Notes under the pieces: generated by a model
Seen by the model: only the letters and a program-made list of their open reading frames with translations
What the model was told of the DNA's origin: nothing
Databases searched by the model: none
Program-made: the position numbers and the translations under genes
Assembly (NCBI RefSeq): GCF_000711965.1
Contig: NZ_JONS01000004.1
Span: forward strand, 62,001-126,000
Source: Actinomyces israelii DSM 43320
GTDB taxonomy: Bacteria; Actinomycetota; Actinomycetes; Actinomycetales; Actinomycetaceae
Length of the DNA stretch: 64,000 nucleotides
Reading direction: 5' to 3'
In this document: piece after piece, positions 1 through 8,856 of the stretch
How positions within the stretch are numbered: position 1 is the first letter of the stretch
How the letters are laid out: each line of letters opens with the position of its first letter

Positions 1-437
1 CCCGCCCCGGGGCCGTCCGCGGCCAGGGCGGGTATGCGGCCCACCAGCGCCCATGCGGCGCCCAGGGCCGTGGTGTAGAGGGCCTGGACGAGGGTGAGCG
101 CCGCCCACCCGATCGGGTTTCCCATGGCGACGGCGGTGAAGTGCAGCAGCGGCGCGAAGAGCGCGATCCCGAAGACCAGCCCCAGTCCGGCGCCCGCTCC
201 TGCGCCCCGCCCCCGGAGGGCACCCATGAGCACGGCAACGCCGACCGGCGCGGCCCACCACAGGCCCGTCGGCGGGAAGGCGGCGGTCACCGCCAGGCCC
301 GCCAGTGCGGCGGCCAGGACGGGCATGAGAGCGCGCACCGCCCGGGGGCGGCCGGGCCCGTCCGAGGCCGAGTCGGCGGTGCCGGCGGTGCGCGGTCTGT
401 CGCTCGTGCGCTTGGGCGGTGTCACAGGTTGAAGCAT
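1..437 (-). CDS. lnt: Apolipoprotein N-acyltransferase, N-terminal part (cut by window edge)
   Basis: The reading frame begins at an ATG at 437 and stays open to the left edge, giving about 145 residues. After an arginine-rich cytoplasmic leader it shows hydrophobic segments, including AFPPTGLWWAAPVGVAVL, the typical first part of apolipoprotein N-acyltransferase, followed by an FAPLLHFTA-like segment. Lnt is a membrane enzyme that adds the third acyl chain to lipoproteins. The catalytic nitrilase domain would lie outside the window, so the call rests only on the N-terminal membrane part. No clear ribosome binding site precedes the ATG. The DUF808 gene ends 22 nt upstream on the same strand. 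Another polytopic membrane protein cannot be fully excluded. Confidence 0.7.
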   Translation of the reverse strand, partial: MLQPVTPPKRTSDRPRTAGTADSASDGPGRPRAVRALMPVLAAALAGLAVTAAFPPTGLWWAAPVGVAVLMGALRGRGAGAGAGLGLVFGIALFAPLLHFTAVAMGNPIGWAALTLVQALYTTALGAAWALVGRIPALAADGPGA

Positions 438-458
438 AGAGGCACCGGGCGCCCCGCC

Positions 459-1397
459 TCAGGCGCGGCTGCGGCGGTGCGCGGCCAGCCGGGTGCCGTG
501 CCATGCCAGGGCGAGCGCGGTGCCGGCCGCCGTCCCGATCAAGCAGGAGACGGCGGTACCCGCGACCCAGGACAGCACTGGGTTGCCACTGAGCTCCTCG
601 GCGCGCTCAATGGTGCGGTGCAGCGGGCCGAACCCGATCTCGGCCAGGTTGGTCGCCAGAATGTGCCCGCCGACCCACAGCATGGCCACGGTGCCGACGA
701 TCCCGAGGCCCGTGAAGAGCGCCGGCGCGGCGGAGACCACGGCGCGCCCGAAGGACCGCGAGACCCGGGTGCGGCCCTTGACGGCCAGGTGCGCCCCGGC
801 GTCGTCGAGCTTGATGAGCGCCCCGACCAGCCCGTAGACGGCGAAGGTGATGAGCAGGGCGATCATGACCAGGACGATGACGCGCCTGGTGGAGGACTCC
901 CCCTGCACCTCGGCCAGCGCGAGCAGCATGATCTCGGTGGACAGGACGAAGTCGGTGGTGATGGCGCGCTTGATAATGGACGCCTCGTCCGCCGGGCCCT
1001 CGTCCTCGGCTGCCTTTTCGGCGGCCTTCTCAGCACGGCCGGGGTGCAGGAGGAGCCCCAGGAGCTTCTCCCCTCCCTCGAAGCACAGGTAGGCCCCGCC
1101 GATGACGAGAACGACGGGCAGGAGGGCTGGCGCCACCGCCGTCAGCAGCAGGCCCGCAGGCAGGATGATGAGGAGCTTGTTGCGCAGGGACCCGACGGTG
1201 ATCTTCCTGATAATGGGCAGCTCGCGGTCCGGGGTGATGCCGGTGACGTACTGCGGTGTCGCGGCGACGTCGTCGACGGTGGCGGCCGAGACCTTCGCCG
1301 AGGCCTTGACGGCCAGGGAGGCCGTGTCGTCGATGGTTGAGACCGTCAGCTTGGCGAGCGCGGCGATGTCATCGAGAAGGGCGAAGAAACCTGACAT
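459..1397 (-). CDS. DUF808 family membrane protein (YedI-like)
   Basis: This 312-residue protein begins MSGFFALLDDIAAL and continues with a tract rich in small residues, TVDDVAATPQYVTGI, and then PELPIIRKITVGS-type sequence typical of DUF808 (E. coli YedI). Several hydrophobic segments follow: near residues 75-100, around 150-190 where the VLSTEIMLLAL stretch lies, and at the C-terminus. The length agrees with the family (about 300 residues). The biochemical role of DUF808 is not established; the proteins are inner-membrane. The gene lies just upstream of lnt on the same strand, 22 nt apart, so the two may be co-transcribed. Family assignment is confident, function unknown. Confidence 0.8.
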   Translation of the reverse strand: MSGFFALLDDIAALAKLTVSTIDDTASLAVKASAKVSAATVDDVAATPQYVTGITPDRELPIIRKITVGSLRNKLLIILPAGLLLTAVAPALLPVVLVIGGAYLCFEGGEKLLGLLLHPGRAEKAAEKAAEDEGPADEASIIKRAITTDFVLSTEIMLLALAEVQGESSTRRVIVLVMIALLITFAVYGLVGALIKLDDAGAHLAVKGRTRVSRSFGRAVVSAAPALFTGLGIVGTVAMLWVGGHILATNLAEIGFGPLHRTIERAEELSGNPVLSWVAGTAVSCLIGTAAGTALALAWHGTRLAAHRRSRA

Positions 1398-1545
1398 GGG
1401 GCGCGGGTGTCCTGTCGTGGTGAGGCTGCTCCGAGCGGGGGCCCGGCCACAGCGAGACTACCCGCCGCGTCCTCCCCACGGGGCGACCGGCCCGCGGGAA
1501 GGACGGGCGCCCCGGTCCTGCCCGGCCGGGTCCCCCTCACGTCCC

Positions 1546-4449
1546 TCATACCGCGGACCAGCCCACCACTCCCCTGTTGACGTCCAGGCTCGCCTGGGCG
1601 GCCCCGGTCGACAGCGCCTGGAGCGCCCGCCGCCGCTCGGGCGCGGCGTCCTCGGCGGGCAGGAGGCAGGCGAGCTGCCCGAGCACGTCGAGGAGCTGCT
1701 TGGACCAGCGCACGAAATCGCCGGCGGTCAGCTCGCAGGCCTCCAGGACCTCGGCCAGGTCGGCGCCCTCGGCCCACGCCTTCACAGCCCCCGCCAGTGC
1801 GGGCTCGGCGCCGCTGGAGGACTCGATGCGCGCCAGGGCCTCCAGGTCGTTGATGGAGCGCGACAGGTGGATCTCCTGACGCAGCACCGCCCCCAGGCGG
1901 GAGCACGGCGCCGCGGGCAGGCCGATGGACTGCACCGCCAGCCGCGGCTCGTACACGCATGCCGACACCGCGGCCGCCAGGTCGGCGGGCTCGAGCCCCT
2001 CCCACAGGCCGGACCGCAGGCACTCGGAGATGAGCAGGTCGCGCTCGGCGTAGACGCGCGCCAGCACCCGGCCGGCGTCGGTGACCCGCAGGTCGCGCTC
2101 CGGGTGGCCGCGGTCGACGGGCTCGAGATAGCCGAGCTCGGTGAGCACCTCGCACACGGCGTCGAAGAGGCGGGCGATGGTGCCGGTGCGACTGTCCACC
2201 CGGGCCTGGAGCCGGTCGGCCTCGGCGGACGCGCGCACCCACTTGCGTCCCGTGCGGGCGTGCTCCTCACGGTCGGGGCAGGCGTGGCAGGGGTGGGCGC
2301 GCATCTGGTGGCGCAGATCCTCCAGGCGCCCGGTGGCCTGCTCGTCCTCGTCCTTTCGCCGCCGGCGCCGCCGGATCCGGGCCTGCTCCACGTTCCCCGA
2401 GCGCAGGACGTCCAGGAGGCGCTCCGCCAGGCGCTCGCGGTCCCGGGGCCTGTGCACGTCCACGCCGGGGGCGACCTTGAGGGAGCCGACCCTGAGGACG
2501 CCCTCGGGGGTGGTCTCCGGCGACAGGGTCAGGACCCGCGAGTCCTCCCCCAGGACCGTCAGGACGGGCGTGCCGGAGCGGTCCACGCCCTGGTCCAGGA
2601 CGACGGCGTGCTTGTGGCGGCGTCCCTTGCGGTGGATGATGATGTCGCCGCGGCCGAGGGAGCTCATGGTGCGCACGGTCTCGTCGCGGCGCTGGGTGCG
2701 GCCCTGCCGGGACAGCTCGGCCTCGGCCTCGGCGATGCTCTGGCGCAGCTGCATGTATTCGGCGAAATCGCCGAGGCGGCAGCTCATCTGCTTCTCCAGG
2801 GAGGCTAGGGCTCGGCGCTTCCTGCGGGCCTGGGCGGCGAGCTCGACGACGCCGCGGTCGGCCTGGTACTGGGCGAAGGAGGACTCCAGCACCTCGCGGG
2901 CCCGGGCGCGCGAGGTGCGCCCGAGCAGGTTGACGGCCATGTTGTAGGTGGGGCGGAAGGCCGACACGAGCGGGTAGGTGCGCCGGGAGGCCAGCGAGGA
3001 GACGAAGGCGGGCTCGATCTCGTCGGCGGCCAGGACGACGGCGTGCCCCTCGACGTCGATGCCGCGCCGGCCCGCCCGGCCGGTCAGCTGGGTGTACTCC
3101 CCGGGGCTGAGGGTGACGTGGGCCGACCCGTTCCACTTGCGCAGGGACTCCAGGACGACGGTGCGGGCGGGCATGTTGATGCCCAGGGCCAGGGTCTCGG
3201 TGGCGTAGACGACCTTGACCAGCCCGGCGCTGAAGAGCTCCTCGACGGTCTCCTTGAAGACGGGCAGGAGGCCGGCGTGGTGGGCGGCCACGCCCCGCTG
3301 GAGGGCGTGCGCCCAGCTCCGGAACCCGAGCACCCCCAGGTCCCTCCTGGGGATCTCGGCCGTGTGCCGGTCGATGACCTCGCGGATCCGGGCCGCCTCG
3401 GACTCGGTGGTCAGGTCGATTCCGGCCTCCACGCTCTGGTGGACGGCCTGCTCGCAGCCGGCGCGCGAGAACACGAACACGATCGCCGGCAGAAGATCGG
3501 CCCGCTCGAGCGCCGTGATGACCGCGACCCGTGACGGCGGACGCAGGCGCGCGACGCGGGCGCCGCCCTCGCCGCGGCGCGGCGCCCGACCGCCCTGCCG
3601 GTTCCTCCCCCGCCGCCACGGCTGGGCGGCCGGGTCGCCGCGGCCGGACTTGGACGCGCCCGCCTCCCCGGCCGCTGCGCGGCGGGCCCTGGCCAGGGCC
3701 TTGAGCAGGTCGGGGTTGAGCGGCGGCTGGGCCGCGAGCGGGCCGTCGCCGCCCGGCGACGGCCCCGACGTGACGGTGTAGAGGTCGAGCAGCCGTCGGC
3801 CGACCATCATGTGCTGGGTCAGGGGCACCGGACGGTGCTCGGAGACGACGACGGCGATGCGGCCGCGCACCTGCCCGAGCCAGTCGCCGAACTCCTCGGC
3901 GTTCGAGACGGTCGCCGACAGGGAGACCACCTGCACCTCGGGCGCCAGGTGGATGATGACCTCCTCCCACACCGGGCCGCGGAACCGGTCGGCGAGGTAG
4001 TGCACCTCGTCCATGACCACGAAGCCGAGGCGGCCTAAGTCGCGGGAGCCCGAGTAGAGCATGTTGCGCAGGACCTCGGTGGTCATGACGATGACGTCGG
4101 CGTGAGGGTTCACGGAGGTGTCCCCGGTCAGCAGGCCGACGCGCTCCGCGCCGTAGCGGGCCAGCAGGTCGAGGTACTTCTGGTTGGACAGCGCCTTGAT
4201 GGGGGTGGTGTAGAAGGCCTTGAGGCCCTTGGCCAGCGCCAGGTGGATGGCGAACTCGCCGACGACGGTCTTGCCTGCGCCCGTGGGCGCGGCCACGAGG
4301 ACGCCCTCGCCGCGCTCGAGCGCCTCGCACCCGCGGACCTGGAAGTCGTCGAGGGGGAACTCGTAGGTGTCGGCGAAGCGGGCCAGCTCGCTGCGAGAGG
4401 CCGCCTGTCGGCGTCGTGCGGCGGCGTAGCGTTCGGCGGGCGAGCTCAT
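1546..4449 (-). CDS. helY: Ski2-like DEAD/DEVH-box RNA helicase (HelY family)
   Basis: This is a 967-residue superfamily 2 helicase. Visible motifs are the Q-type FPLDDFQVRGC, Walker A APTGAGKT (near residue 40), TTPIKALSNQK (Ia), the DEVH box VMDEVHYLADR, LSAT (III) and QLTGRAGRRGID (VI). Similar proteins (mycobacterial HelY, Ski2/Mtr4) are ATP-dependent 3'-5' RNA helicases thought to act in RNA turnover. A low-complexity Gly/Arg/Ala-rich insert lies between the two RecA domains (about residues 245-300). The open frame extends 61 codons further upstream, but the ATG at 4449 (MSSPAERYAAARR) is chosen because a TAGGCT -10 element lies 7 nt before it and the upstream part is low-complexity. The diacylglycerol kinase gene ends 92 nt upstream. 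Confidence 0.9.
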   Translation of the reverse strand: MSSPAERYAAARRRQAASRSELARFADTYEFPLDDFQVRGCEALERGEGVLVAAPTGAGKTVVGEFAIHLALAKGLKAFYTTPIKALSNQKYLDLLARYGAERVGLLTGDTSVNPHADVIVMTTEVLRNMLYSGSRDLGRLGFVVMDEVHYLADRFRGPVWEEVIIHLAPEVQVVSLSATVSNAEEFGDWLGQVRGRIAVVVSEHRPVPLTQHMMVGRRLLDLYTVTSGPSPGGDGPLAAQPPLNPDLLKALARARRAAAGEAGASKSGRGDPAAQPWRRGRNRQGGRAPRRGEGGARVARLRPPSRVAVITALERADLLPAIVFVFSRAGCEQAVHQSVEAGIDLTTESEAARIREVIDRHTAEIPRRDLGVLGFRSWAHALQRGVAAHHAGLLPVFKETVEELFSAGLVKVVYATETLALGINMPARTVVLESLRKWNGSAHVTLSPGEYTQLTGRAGRRGIDVEGHAVVLAADEIEPAFVSSLASRRTYPLVSAFRPTYNMAVNLLGRTSRARAREVLESSFAQYQADRGVVELAAQARRKRRALASLEKQMSCRLGDFAEYMQLRQSIAEAEAELSRQGRTQRRDETVRTMSSLGRGDIIIHRKGRRHKHAVVLDQGVDRSGTPVLTVLGEDSRVLTLSPETTPEGVLRVGSLKVAPGVDVHRPRDRERLAERLLDVLRSGNVEQARIRRRRRRKDEDEQATGRLEDLRHQMRAHPCHACPDREEHARTGRKWVRASAEADRLQARVDSRTGTIARLFDAVCEVLTELGYLEPVDRGHPERDLRVTDAGRVLARVYAERDLLISECLRSGLWEGLEPADLAAAVSACVYEPRLAVQSIGLPAAPCSRLGAVLRQEIHLSRSINDLEALARIESSSGAEPALAGAVKAWAEGADLAEVLEACELTAGDFVRWSKQLLDVLGQLACLLPAEDAAPERRRALQALSTGAAQASLDVNRGVVGWSAV

Positions 4450-4456
4450 GGCGTCA

Positions 4457-4462
4457 AGCCTA
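4457..4462 (-). promoter_or_regulatory. -10 element of leaderless helicase promoter
   Basis: Read on the minus strand, TAGGCT is followed by exactly 7 nt and then the helicase ATG at 4449. There is no Shine-Dalgarno sequence in that gap. This spacing (TANNNT, 6-8 nt, start codon) recurs at several genes of the window and is the signature of leaderless transcripts in actinobacteria. Confidence 0.5.
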
Positions 4463-4541
4463 CGGGCAGCCCATGGGTGCCGCTGCCCCGCTCCGCAGCC
4501 CGACCACCGCGCGGAGCCCGGTCGCGTGCGCGCCCCGTCCC

Positions 4542-5489
4542 TCAGCGCGGCAGCAGCACCGAGACGACACCGGGGACGGCCTCCAGCCGCAGCGGCAGGC
4601 CGGCGATGGCCTCGCCGTCGGCCATGGGGCACGGCGGGGTGCGCAGCCCCGCCCCGGGCGGCAGGGTCTCGATGGTGACCGCGCGAGAGCGCTCGAGGCG
4701 GACGGCCGGGTCGCCCAGGTGGGCGCCGGAGAAGAGCCGCGCCAGCAGGCCGAGGAGCCGCAGCCGCCCCACCGGGTCCAGGCGCAGCACGTCCAGCAGG
4801 CCGTCGGCGGCGTCCGCATCGGGAGACAGGTCCATGCCGCCCCCGATGTAACGGGTGTTGGCGACCGCGACCAGCAGGGCCGCCCCCTCCCAGGTCCCCG
4901 AGTCGGTGGTGAGCCGGTAGCCGTAGGGGGCCAGGCCCGCCAGCTCACCCACGACGGCGCGCAGGTAGCGGCCCTCCCCCGAGGGCCAGGCCAGCGTGTT
5001 GGCCCGGGCGTTGACGGCGGCGTCCAGGCCCGCGGAGACAACGGCCAGCGACCACTCGTGCTCGGCGGGCACGGGCGAGCCGTCGGGGCGGGCGGCGTGG
5101 ATGGCGTCCAGGCGGGCGATGCGCCCGGCCCCGCGCAGGGCGGCGTCGATGACCTCGACGGCGGCCGCCACGTTGCGGCCGGGCAGGCCGAGATGGCGGG
5201 CGATGTCGTTGCCGGTTCCCACCGCCACGATGCCCAGGGGCACGTGCGTGGTGGCGACGACGTCGAGACCGAGGTGGACGGTGCCGTCCCCGCCGACCAC
5301 GACCAGGGCGTCGGGCCCGCCGTCGTGCTCGAGCAGCGCCGTCGCGTTCGCCCGCGACTCGTCGTAGGAGGAGCCGTGGACGACGACGACGTCGTGCCCG
5401 GCGGTGACCAGCGCCGTCACGGCGGCGTGGGCGGCGCCGCCGTGACGTCCGCGTCCGGACGTCGGGTTGGCGACCAGGGCGATGCGCAT
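4542..5489 (-). CDS. Diacylglycerol kinase family lipid kinase
   Basis: A 315-residue DAGK catalytic-domain protein. The N-terminus MRIALVANPTSGRGRHG carries the NPxSGxG nucleotide motif, followed by VVVGGDGTVH (GGDGT) and GIVAVGTGNDIARHLGLPG, all diagnostic of the DgkB/YegS/LCB5 family. Later DAAVNARAN and the C-terminal beta-sandwich with MADGEAIAGLPLRLE fit YegS-type lipid kinases. It probably phosphorylates diacylglycerol (or a related lipid) at the cytoplasmic membrane face, returning it to phospholipid or lipoteichoic/mannolipid synthesis. Length is normal for the family. It is 55 nt downstream of tatC on the same strand. The exact lipid substrate cannot be told from sequence. Confidence 0.88.
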   Translation of the reverse strand: MRIALVANPTSGRGRHGGAAHAAVTALVTAGHDVVVVHGSSYDESRANATALLEHDGGPDALVVVGGDGTVHLGLDVVATTHVPLGIVAVGTGNDIARHLGLPGRNVAAAVEVIDAALRGAGRIARLDAIHAARPDGSPVPAEHEWSLAVVSAGLDAAVNARANTLAWPSGEGRYLRAVVGELAGLAPYGYRLTTDSGTWEGAALLVAVANTRYIGGGMDLSPDADAADGLLDVLRLDPVGRLRLLGLLARLFSGAHLGDPAVRLERSRAVTIETLPPGAGLRTPPCPMADGEAIAGLPLRLEAVPGVVSVLLPR

Positions 5490-5544
5490 GAAGGGTGTCG
5501 GGCGGGTCGGGCGGGATGACGGGCAGCCGAGGCGGCCGAGAGGC

Positions 5545-6438
5545 TCAGGCCCTGTCGGCGCGCTCGGGCGGCTGGGCCGCCGACCGGGTCGCCGGGGCAG
5601 AGGGCGCTGAGGGCGCTGAGGGTTCGGCCAGGGCGGCGTCGAGCTCGGCGTCGAGCTTGGCGCGCCTCCTCTCCACGCGCTTGTCGTGCTGGATGGACAT
5701 GAAGCAGGCCAGGAAGTACAGGCCGGTGATCGGCAGCGCCATGAAGATCATGGACCAGGGGTCGGGCAGGGGGTTGGCGAAGGCCATGAAGGTGAAGATG
5801 CCCACGACCGCCCATCGCCAGCCCTTGAGAAGTGTCCTGCCCTTCACGAGGCCCAGTCGGTTGAGGGCGACGAGCAGCTCGGGCAGGAGGAAGGCCGCGC
5901 CGAAGACGAGGATCAGGCGCAGGTAGAAGGAGAGGTAGGTCGATGAGTCGATGATTCCGGCGGACGAGCCCCAGTCGGGGATGAAGTTGGTCAGGATCTG
6001 CACGGCGTGGGGCATGATCCACATGCCCAGGGCGCATCCGGACAGGAACAGGACCAGCCCCGTGACGCCGAATGCCCACGTGTAGGCCTTTTCCCTACGG
6101 GTCATGCCGGGGCCGACATAGGCCCAGAACTCATACATCCACAGCGGGGACGCCAGAAGCACGCCGACCCAGATGGATATGCGCAGGCGCAGGTCGAAGG
6201 AGGCCAGGATCGTCGGGAAGTTCACCTTCAGGTCCGCGCCGTTCGCATTGGCCTGGTTGATCGGGTAGGTGATGATGTTGTAGATCGGCCTGTAGATCAT
6301 GTAGCCGACGACGGCCATGACCAGGACCCCGATGGCGGAGATGAACAGGCGGTTGCGCAGCTCGCGCAGGTGGTCCCCGATCGACATGATCGCCTCGGGA
6401 TTGTCCCTGCGCCTCCTGATCTTCGGGAGCCTGGGCAC
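5545..6438 (-). CDS. tatC: Sec-independent protein translocase TatC
   Basis: A polytopic membrane protein of about 297 residues containing MSIGDHLRELRNRLF, the conserved N-terminal TatC motif, SPLWMYEFWAYVGPGM (the family F-x-P-x-L region is replaced by the usual PLWMYEFWAYVGPG form), and a late RxxLLKGWRWAVVGIF helix start. TatC is the twin-arginine signal receptor of the Tat translocase. The C-terminal tail is long and charged (KRVERRRAKLDAELDAAL, then Ala/Pro-rich). A TTG-initiated frame starts 15 nt upstream at 6453, but an AAGGAGG sequence lies 5 nt before the GTG at 6438, so that GTG is the better start. tatA lies 54 nt upstream. Confidence 0.92.
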   Translation of the reverse strand: MPRLPKIRRRRDNPEAIMSIGDHLRELRNRLFISAIGVLVMAVVGYMIYRPIYNIITYPINQANANGADLKVNFPTILASFDLRLRISIWVGVLLASPLWMYEFWAYVGPGMTRREKAYTWAFGVTGLVLFLSGCALGMWIMPHAVQILTNFIPDWGSSAGIIDSSTYLSFYLRLILVFGAAFLLPELLVALNRLGLVKGRTLLKGWRWAVVGIFTFMAFANPLPDPWSMIFMALPITGLYFLACFMSIQHDKRVERRRAKLDAELDAALAEPSAPSAPSAPATRSAAQPPERADRA

Positions 6439-6492
6439 CTCGACCTCCTTCAAGCCGGATCTTCAGAACTGCTCAGAATGAATGACCGGGGA

Positions 6493-6756
6493 TCACTGCT
6501 TGGCTGATCCCTCGGGGCTCTGCGCGGCGCTCTGGCCGGGCTGAGTGGGCTGGGTGTAGTAGGTGCCCTCCTGAGGCTGCTGGATCTGCGCGGGGGGCTG
6601 CTTGCCCTCATCCTCGTCGCGCAGCTCCTTGACCTCCTTCTTGAAGACCTTCATGGACTGCCCCACGCTCCGGGCGATATCCGGCAGGCGGTTGGCGCCG
6701 AAGACGAGCAGGACCAGGACGAGCAGGACGACGATGTGCGTCGGCGAGAATTTCAC
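6493..6756 (-). CDS. tatA: Twin-arginine translocase subunit TatA
   Basis: An 87-residue protein with a single N-terminal membrane helix (SPTHIVVLLVLVLLVFGANRLPDIARSVGQ) followed by an amphipathic helix (SMKVFKKEVKELRDED) and a Gln/Pro-rich tail. FGANRLPD is the TatA hinge. TatA oligomerises to form the Tat pore. The GTG at 6756 is preceded at 7 nt by AAGGAG, which overlaps the TAG stop of pafC (6761-6763). This arrangement implies translational coupling between pafC and tatA. tatC follows 54 nt downstream; no tatB is present, as is common in this phylum for minimal TatAC sets or when TatB is elsewhere. Confidence 0.93.
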   Translation of the reverse strand: MKFSPTHIVVLLVLVLLVFGANRLPDIARSVGQSMKVFKKEVKELRDEDEGKQPPAQIQQPQEGTYYTQPTQPGQSAAQSPEGSAKQ

Positions 6757-6760
6757 AGCG

Positions 6761-7837
6761 CTACTCCTTGGGTAGGCGGGTGTGTCGATACGGTTTGAGT
6801 CTAGCCTCAGCCGGACCCCTCCCCGAACCGCCGTCTGAGGTGGGCCCCACATTCGCCCCGGGGCGGACGCGGCGCGCGCCGTAGCGGGCCAGGGCGCGGG
6901 CGGCCGCGGCCGCCGCGTCCCGGGCCAGGTCGGGCGGCTCGACAGCGACCAGGTGCCTGCCCGCGGAGAGCACCAGGCCGATGAGCCAGGTCCGGTCGCG
7001 CCCGCGCACCACGGCCCTCAGGGCGCCGTCGGCCCGCTCGGCGACGCTCTCGCAGACCAGCCGCTCCACCAGCCACCGCCCGCCGGGCGCCAGGGTGAGG
7101 ACGGCCGTGGGCCGGGCGTCGGGCCTGGTCGGCCGGCGGCGCCTGCGATGAGAGGCCGACGGCGTCTCACCGCAGGCGGCCTCCAGGATCCGGTCCAGCC
7201 GGAAGGAGCGCTCCGCCGCGGCGCTCAGGCACCAGGCGCGCAGCGTCAGGTGCGCGCCGTCGGTGGTGAGCTCGAGCGGATCGACCTCGCGCACCGTCCG
7301 GGTGTCGGTGGCCGAGACGTAGGTCAGTCGCAGCCGCCGCTGCTCGGCCAGGGCGCGCCGGACGGTCTGGAGCACCGGGGAGCGCGGGTGCGCCGCCGAT
7401 GCGGGGTCCTGCTCGGCCGGCGCCGCCCCGCCGCTGGTCGTGCCGTCGCCGATGGCCGCCCGCAGCGCATTCCGGGCGCCCCGCAGGGCGGCCGCCGAGG
7501 CGGGGTCATCGGCCAGGACGCGGCCGAGTACCCGCAGGGACAGGAGCAGGGCGATCGCCTCCTGGCGAGACAGGCGCACCGGCCGGTCGAGCCCGAGCGG
7601 CTGGGCCAGGCTCAGGCGTCCCGCCTCGAAGGCCGTGGCCGAGAAGTCGACGAGGTCGTCCGGCATGCCGCCGGGCAGCCCCGAGACCCACAGGGTCGCC
7701 ACGTCCGCGCGAATCGTCTCGGGCGTCACGCCGAAGTGCGCGGCCGCCTCCCGGAGGGTCGCGCCGTCGTTGTCGGCGACCCAGGCGGGCAGGGACAGGA
7801 GCCGGACGAGCCGGTCGGTGGAGGCGCGTCGGGCCAT
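6761..7837 (-). CDS. pafC: WYL-domain transcription factor PafC
   Basis: A 358-residue protein with an N-terminal winged HTH (RLVRLLSLPAWVADNDGATLREAAAHFGVTPETIRADVATLWVSG) and a WYL domain (RRLRLTYVSATDTRTVREVDPLEL, then AWCLSAAAERSFRLDRIL) plus a C-terminal extension. In mycobacteria PafB and PafC form a heterodimeric activator of the RecA-independent DNA damage response, with WYL domains sensing ssDNA. The start ATG lies 1 nt after the pafB stop, so the two are translationally coupled. Proteasome genes usually near pafBC are not in the window. Its stop codon overlaps the tatA ribosome binding site. Confidence 0.85.
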   Translation of the reverse strand: MARRASTDRLVRLLSLPAWVADNDGATLREAAAHFGVTPETIRADVATLWVSGLPGGMPDDLVDFSATAFEAGRLSLAQPLGLDRPVRLSRQEAIALLLSLRVLGRVLADDPASAAALRGARNALRAAIGDGTTSGGAAPAEQDPASAAHPRSPVLQTVRRALAEQRRLRLTYVSATDTRTVREVDPLELTTDGAHLTLRAWCLSAAAERSFRLDRILEAACGETPSASHRRRRRPTRPDARPTAVLTLAPGGRWLVERLVCESVAERADGALRAVVRGRDRTWLIGLVLSAGRHLVAVEPPDLARDAAAAAARALARYGARRVRPGANVGPTSDGGSGRGPAEARLKPYRHTRLPKE

Positions 7838-7838
7838 G

Positions 7839-8792
7839 TCACAGGCCTTCCGGCGCGAGCGCCGCGGCCCCGGCGAGGTGGGCCACGACGTCGTCGCGCA
7901 GCTGCGCCGGGCCCACGACCACCACGGCGTCGGACAGCGCGGCCAGCGAGCCCGCGAAGGCGAAGCGGTCTGCGTAGGGCACGGTCAGCACGTCCCACCC
8001 GGGTGGCGCGCCGTCGCCGTCCGCGAGCGCGGTCGCCTGGGACCGCAGCTGCAGGGCCCTGCCCGGGGCGACGGCGATGAGCGCCTCGCGGGGCTCGGGC
8101 CCGTCGTCCTGCGGCGGCGGGAACGCGCCGGGCCCGGAGACCGCCGCGACCTCCCCCGCGATCCGCGCCAGCCGGAAGGTCCGGGGCGCTGCGGCGCCGC
8201 GGTCGAAGGCGTCGAGGTACCAGGCGCCCTCGCTCATCCGCAGCCGGTGCGGCTCGACGGTGCGGGCGCGGGTCGTGCCCGAGGACGCCGAGGTGTAGTC
8301 GAAGGAGACGACGCGCCGCTCGTCCACGGCGGCGGCCAGCGCCGGCGGGATCTCCTCCCCGGCCAGATCGGCCGTGAGATCCACCAGCGCACTGGCTCGG
8401 GGATCCTCGGCGACGACGGCGCGGATCTTGGTCAGCGCGCGGCGGGCGGTGGCGGCCAGGGCGCCCGAGCGCCAGGCGGAGGCCGCCAGGTCGATGGCCG
8501 CCGCCTCCCCGACGGTCAGGGCGACCTCGGGCAGGGCGTAGTCGTCCTCGGCGATGGAGTAGCGGCTCTTCCCGCCCCGGGCGGTGGCGGTGATCGTGAT
8601 GCCGAGGTCGCGCAGGACCGTCTTGTCCCGTTCGAACATGCGGCGGGCGCTCTCGCCCCCGCGCCCGTCGTAGCCGGCCACCGTGGCCACCACCTCGGCC
8701 GCCGTCATGCCGCGCGCGGTGCTGCGCAGGGCCAGCAGCAGGTTGATCTGCCGCTCCTCGGCGGGGATCCTCTGGGCGGGCGTGCTCCTCAC
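7839..8792 (-). CDS. pafB: WYL-domain transcription factor PafB
   Basis: A WYL regulator of about 317 residues. The N-terminal HTH reads RQINLLLALRSTARGMTAAEVV and ends with an FERDKTVLRDLGITI segment, and the WYL domain reads VVSFDYTSASSGTTRARTVEPHRLRMSEGAWYLDAFD with FRLARIAG downstream. It partners with PafC, immediately downstream. The frame is open to 8972, but the upstream region has no HTH homology. The GTG at 8792 is chosen because a TACGCT -10 element ends 6 nt before it, indicating a leaderless mRNA; a GTG two codons upstream (8798) would overlap the spacer. A DUF3866 gene is transcribed divergently 64 nt away. Confidence 0.85.
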   Translation of the reverse strand: MRSTPAQRIPAEERQINLLLALRSTARGMTAAEVVATVAGYDGRGGESARRMFERDKTVLRDLGITITATARGGKSRYSIAEDDYALPEVALTVGEAAAIDLAASAWRSGALAATARRALTKIRAVVAEDPRASALVDLTADLAGEEIPPALAAAVDERRVVSFDYTSASSGTTRARTVEPHRLRMSEGAWYLDAFDRGAAAPRTFRLARIAGEVAAVSGPGAFPPPQDDGPEPREALIAVAPGRALQLRSQATALADGDGAPPGWDVLTVPYADRFAFAGSLAALSDAVVVVGPAQLRDDVVAHLAGAAALAPEGL

Positions 8793-8798
8793 GGTCAC

Positions 8799-8849
8799 AG
8801 CGTAGGCGCAGCCGCGCTCCCGTCGGGCCGCCCGCCGGCCCGGTACGGT
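8799..8849. promoter_or_regulatory. Back-to-back leaderless promoters for pafB and the DUF3866 gene
   Basis: On the minus strand TACGCT (8799-8804) stands 6 nt before the pafB GTG. On the plus strand TACGGT (8844-8849) stands 7 nt before the DUF3866 ATG at 8857. Neither start codon has a Shine-Dalgarno sequence. The whole intergenic region is only 64 bp, so the two promoters' upstream regions overlap and could interfere with or co-regulate one another. Confidence 0.5.
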
Positions 8850-8856
8850 GTGGTCC

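Noticed and set aside
94-432. Plus-strand open frame near the left edge
   Set aside because: It is the complement of the lnt N-terminus; the minus-strand frame has clear membrane segments and a known motif, the plus-strand one is Pro/Ala/Arg-rich noise.
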